Positions 63,741-64,000 of a stretch of DNA of 64,000 bases are shown in pieces; position 1 is the stretch's first letter; each line of letters opens with the position of its first letter. The translations under genes and the position numbers were made by a program. The notes below the pieces were generated by a model, which saw only the letters and a list, made by a program, of their open reading frames with translations, did no database searches and was not told where the DNA came from. Location of the stretch: NCBI GenBank assembly GCA_016722375.1, contig JADKJG010000002.1:248001-312000 (forward strand), given 5' to 3'. This DNA comes from Bacteroidota bacterium (GTDB taxonomy: Bacteria; Bacteroidota; Bacteroidia; Chitinophagales; LD1).

Positions 63741-64000
63741 CTACTCTCCATCCACCACTATCGGAGTAGTTTGTATAAAGTTGCTGAAATGGCCGGCTTG
63801 ATCTCGCATCATGACGTAAAAGATTGCAGTATCTTTCGGGCAGCCGATTTGAGGAGGTGCTAGACACTTCTTCGTATCAACTGCGCGAATCACTTCTATT
63901 TCACCTTCAATTCCTGGAAATTTTCCGTTGGAAGATACGTTTGCTGAAGCAAAGGATTGCACACAGCCATCGCGGTTATCAATCAGAAAGATATTGAAGT
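63741..64000 (-). CDS. C-terminal end of an unknown exported protein (cut by window edge)
   Basis: The minus-strand frame is open from the window edge (FNIFLIDNRDGCVQSF) to the stop at 63741, 86 codons. The sequence IFYVMMRDQAGHFSNFIQTT and a final PIVVDGE resembles the ends of small Bacteroidota lipoproteins with an Ig-like domain (DxxGNxSN type). The N-terminus is outside. It is convergent with the large PKD gene. Confidence 0.6.
   Translation of the reverse strand, partial: FNIFLIDNRDGCVQSFASANVSSNGKFPGIEGEIEVIRAVDTKKCLAPPQIGCPKDTAIFYVMMRDQAGHFSNFIQTTPIVVDGE

Overview
The window looks like a piece of a Bacteroidota chromosome, probably of the Chitinophagales/Sphingobacteriales type. The grounds are: five secreted proteins with type IX secretion (T9SS) C-terminal sorting domains; several PKD-rich proteins with gliding-motility-type C-termini; a short 285-residue primary sigma factor; promoters of the Bacteroidota form TTG-N17-21-TAnnTTTG; few Shine-Dalgarno sequences; and a menaquinone operon. 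No rRNA, tRNA, CRISPR array or insertion sequence was found. The lineage is inferred from content only.

Layout. 1-3.3 kb: menF (cut by the window edge), menD and menB. 3.3-4.9 kb: a promoter, a 21-bp repeat array and a two-domain protein gene. 4.9-7.5 kb (minus strand): hicB-hicA, ruvX, a DUF1573 protein, tsaD. 7.6-18.7 kb: tamB, waaA, a small unknown, ilvE, a decarboxylase, argS. 18.7-19.7 kb: two tandem array modules with REP-like palindromes. 19.7-29.3 kb: a GT2 mannosyltransferase, a BNR/T9SS protein, a lipoprotein, trxB, a START-like protein, dnaE. 29.4-34.1 kb: two paralogous T9SS type B proteins. 34.3-36.2 kb: a YkgJ-like protein and cystathionine beta-synthase. 36.2-39.9 kb: an fn3 remnant, an array, small secreted proteins. 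40-46 kb (minus strand): fabD, folE, queD, accC, rplS, trmD, rimM, rpsP. 46.2-49.7 kb: rsmE, a DUF4159 protein, pyrD, rpoD. 49.7-58.3 kb: an array, alaS, a toxin-antitoxin pair, gatB, a TlpA-like protein, an array, a Nudix protein, pyrE. 58.4-63.7 kb: a 1752-residue PKD protein; then a partial gene at the edge.

How the genes work together. Most of the window is core housekeeping: translation (argS, alaS, gatB, tsaD, rpsP/rimM/trmD/rplS, rsmE), replication and transcription (dnaE, rpoD), pyrimidines (pyrD, pyrE), fatty acid synthesis (accC, fabD), menaquinone, and envelope assembly (tamB, waaA). The accessory part is the secreted adhesin-like proteins, two toxin-antitoxin modules and the repeat arrays.

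The most unusual signal is six intergenic arrays of degenerate tandem repeats. They have at least four different unit sequences, but every unit is exactly 21 bp long (two helical turns). Four arrays alternate two unit variants, giving a 42-bp super-period. Three share a conserved AT-rich tail. Two have the order promoter, array, then a gene (or gene remnant) ending in a beta-sandwich domain. Separately, eight genes, among them alaS, fabD and trmD, carry frameshifts or an in-frame stop. The essential ones make assembly or sequencing indels the likeliest cause.
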